NCBI GenBank assembly: GCA_016875595.1
Contig: VGPI01000106.1
Coordinates: forward strand, 1 to 7,091
DNA length: 7,091 bases
DNA from: Candidatus Cloacimonadota bacterium
Lineage (GTDB): Bacteria > Cloacimonadota > Cloacimonadia > Cloacimonadales > Cloacimonadaceae
Direction: 5' to 3'
Part shown: piece by piece, positions 5,745 to 7,091 of the stretch
Layout of the letters: every line of letters starts with the position of its first letter
Numbering within the stretch: the first letter of the stretch is position 1
The notes under the pieces: generated by a model
What the model was told of the DNA's origin: nothing
The model's input: only the letters and a program-made list of their open reading frames with translations
Database searches by the model: none
Made by a program: the position numbers and the translations under genes

Positions 5745-6656
5745 TTAGGGAGTGGATCTTTCCTCGTGAGATTCAACTGAGTTCTGAGAGGATTCTTTAT
5801 CTTTATAGATCCGTTTCACTTTGCGCCGGTTGCCGTAGCCATAACCGCTGTATCGGCCGGAGTAATTTTTGTATCCGCTATACTGTCCATATCCATATCC
5901 GGTCAACACACCGAGGTCTTTGACACCCAGGAGTTTGAGCAGAAGCATCAGGAGTTTGGCGCCATAATAGATCATTACGGTGGCAATGAACAGGATGGCC
6001 AGATACTTCAGGAAGGAAAGAACAAATAGCTTAATTGAACTAACCGGTGACTTGGTGGGAATGTATCCGGTGATAATGGTGTATAACATGACTTTGTCAA
6101 TGTTTTTGTAGCTTTCTATTTTTTGTCGTAATTCTAGGATCTCGTTATTTAATTGGTTCATCGTTCTGTTCTGAGCATCAGAGCGAATGGCTAACCTATT
6201 CAGGTGGTCGCGCTGGTTTTCTTTTGATACCAGATTTGCTTTTACGGCTACTTCATCGAAATTGATCAGAGAAGTATCAGCCATGACAGTTTGGGATTGT
6301 ATCGTGGCTGTCCTGCGGATTGCATCAGTACAGAGATCGATATCATTCTCATCGATGTGAAAGATATAAATGCCAGAATTGGTTTCATCCTTGGAATAGA
6401 TTTTGTCGTGATCGATGGATTTGATAACCGATCTAAACTCGTTGATTGTATTAACCAATTGCTTCGAAGTTACGTCAATCCTGACTTTGTTAATGCCACG
6501 AGCATCATTGAAGCGAATGTCGCTGTCCGATATGTTGGGAGCGGTAGGTTTTCCGTCTTGTTTCAGGTACATCTGGAAGACCGTGACGGCAAGAGCGAGA
6601 AATGTAATGAATATTCCAACTCTGCGAAGACGGCGTTTGGTGTTTGATGTTATCAT
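5745..6656 (-). CDS. Unrecognised two-ended membrane protein with coiled coil and Gly/Tyr-rich tail (DUF4349-like layout)
   Basis: I do not firmly recognise this 303-residue protein. It has a basic N-terminus and a membrane segment at about 13-30, a soluble region (31-145) with a strand-helix pattern (KVRIDVTSKQLVNTINEF), and a likely coiled coil at about 145-185 (NQLNNEILELRQKIES). A second membrane segment spans about 209-231, with perhaps a third at 233-245, and there is a charged C-terminus. Residues 253-275 contain eight tyrosines and eight glycines. The layout recalls DUF4349 proteins, and also polysaccharide co-polymerases with cytoplasmic tyrosine clusters, but no Walker motifs or kinase domain are present. 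AGAGG lies five bases before the ATG at 6656. The gene starts 13 bases after the recN stop and is AT-richer than its neighbours. Function is unknown; an envelope role is inferred from topology and from the NfeD neighbour. Confidence 0.8.
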   Translation of the reverse strand: MITSNTKRRLRRVGIFITFLALAVTVFQMYLKQDGKPTAPNISDSDIRFNDARGINKVRIDVTSKQLVNTINEFRSVIKSIDHDKIYSKDETNSGIYIFHIDENDIDLCTDAIRRTATIQSQTVMADTSLINFDEVAVKANLVSKENQRDHLNRLAIRSDAQNRTMNQLNNEILELRQKIESYKNIDKVMLYTIITGYIPTKSPVSSIKLFVLSFLKYLAILFIATVMIYYGAKLLMLLLKLLGVKDLGVLTGYGYGQYSGYKNYSGRYSGYGYGNRRKVKRIYKDKESSQNSVESHEERSTP

Positions 6657-6669
6657 CTTAACCTCTGTT

Positions 6670-7091
6670 TTATCTATTTAACAATTCATCTGCATGCTTG
6701 ACCGAGTGCTCGGTGATCTTACCGGAGAGCATCCGGGCGATCTCTTGTTTCCTCTGGGTATCGTCCAGGGTTATCCATTCGATCCGTGTTTGGCTTGGTG
6801 AGCTGTGTTTCACGATCGACAGGTGATCATCCGCCACGGCAGCGATCTGCGCCAGATGCGTGATGCACAGAACCTGATGGCAGGCGGCAATCTGGTGGAT
6901 ATAGTCCGCCATAAATTCTGCGGTCTTTCCACCGATTCCGGCATCAATCTCATCCAGGATCATCAGTTTAGGGTGCAGTTTCTGTGCCAGTACCTTTTTC
7001 ACCGCCAGCAGAAGCCGGGACAATTCACCTCCGGACACCACCGCTTTAAGAGGTTTTGGCACACTTCCAGGATTACCGGAAAACCTGATCT
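6670..7091 (-). CDS. recN: DNA repair protein RecN, C-terminal part (N-terminus beyond window)
   Basis: The frame is open to the right edge, giving the last 139 residues of a protein usually about 550 long. It contains the SMC-like ATPase C-terminal half: NPGSVPKPL leading to the ABC signature SGGELSR, the Walker B motif LMILDEIDAGIGG, and the H-loop ITHLAQIAA. The order and spacing match RecN. RecN is a cytosolic SMC-like ATPase that acts at DNA double-strand breaks early in recombinational repair; the missing N-terminal part should hold Walker A and the coiled-coil arms. The GTG at 7062 is internal, not a start, because the RecN sequence continues upstream (RFSGNPG). Nothing here shows damage or frameshift. 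Confidence 0.97.
   Translation of the reverse strand, partial: IRFSGNPGSVPKPLKAVVSGGELSRLLLAVKKVLAQKLHPKLMILDEIDAGIGGKTAEFMADYIHQIAACHQVLCITHLAQIAAVADDHLSIVKHSSPSQTRIEWITLDDTQRKQEIARMLSGKITEHSVKHADELLNR

Noticed and set aside
1..7091. tRNA, rRNA or riboswitch genes
   Set aside because: No cloverleaf, rRNA-like segment or riboswitch core was noticed by eye on either strand; the only sizeable gap is explained by the palindrome region.

Overview
The window looks like chromosomal DNA from a free-living bacterium. Every gene I can support lies on the minus strand, so the region is read from position 7091 down to 1. Base composition is mixed, with roughly half G+C and an AT-richer stretch around 6050-6660. 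A protein with a C-terminal domain resembling the type IX secretion (Por) sorting tail points to the Fibrobacterota-Chlorobi-Bacteroidota (FCB) supergroup. Several genes also have clear Shine-Dalgarno sites (GGAGG or AGGAG), which classical Bacteroidota usually lack. I therefore lean towards a non-Bacteroidota FCB lineage such as Cloacimonadota. This is inference; the sequence contains no rRNA or other phylogenetic marker that settles it.

Block A (7091-2846) reads: the C-terminus of the DNA-repair ATPase RecN (6670-7091); a membrane protein with N- and C-terminal membrane segments, a coiled coil and a Gly/Tyr-rich tail (5745-6656); a short NfeD-type membrane protein with a C-terminal OB fold (5302-5730); a secreted Ntn-hydrolase/acyltransferase of the C45 type with a sorting tail (3689-5221); and a class-I glutamine-amidotransferase-like hydrolase of the C26 (PuuD-like) family (2846-3667). 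Gaps between these genes are 13, 14, 80 and 21 bases, so at least the first three, and probably all five, could be co-transcribed.

Block B (2845-2518) is a gene-poor spacer of about 330 bases. It holds a candidate terminator hairpin, a striking perfect 94-bp palindrome (2621-2714) whose arms contain an 11-bp tandem repeat and end in a ribosome-binding-site-like sequence, and a possible 22-codon leader ORF.

Block C (2517-1) is the start of a MoxR/Bat-type operon: MoxR AAA+ ATPase (1531-2517), a DUF58 protein with a von Willebrand A-like metal site (635-1531), and a membrane-anchored protein running off the left edge (1-638), with stop/start overlaps between genes. In related operons, vWA membrane proteins (BatA/BatB) and a BatD protein follow, and the system is thought to act as a chaperone-like assembly or envelope stress module.

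The least ordinary features are non-coding or semi-coding: the 94-bp palindrome; a compact two-hairpin element read in frame as residues about 10-28 of the C26 hydrolase; and a related hairpin core inside the first 40 codons of the membrane protein after DUF58.
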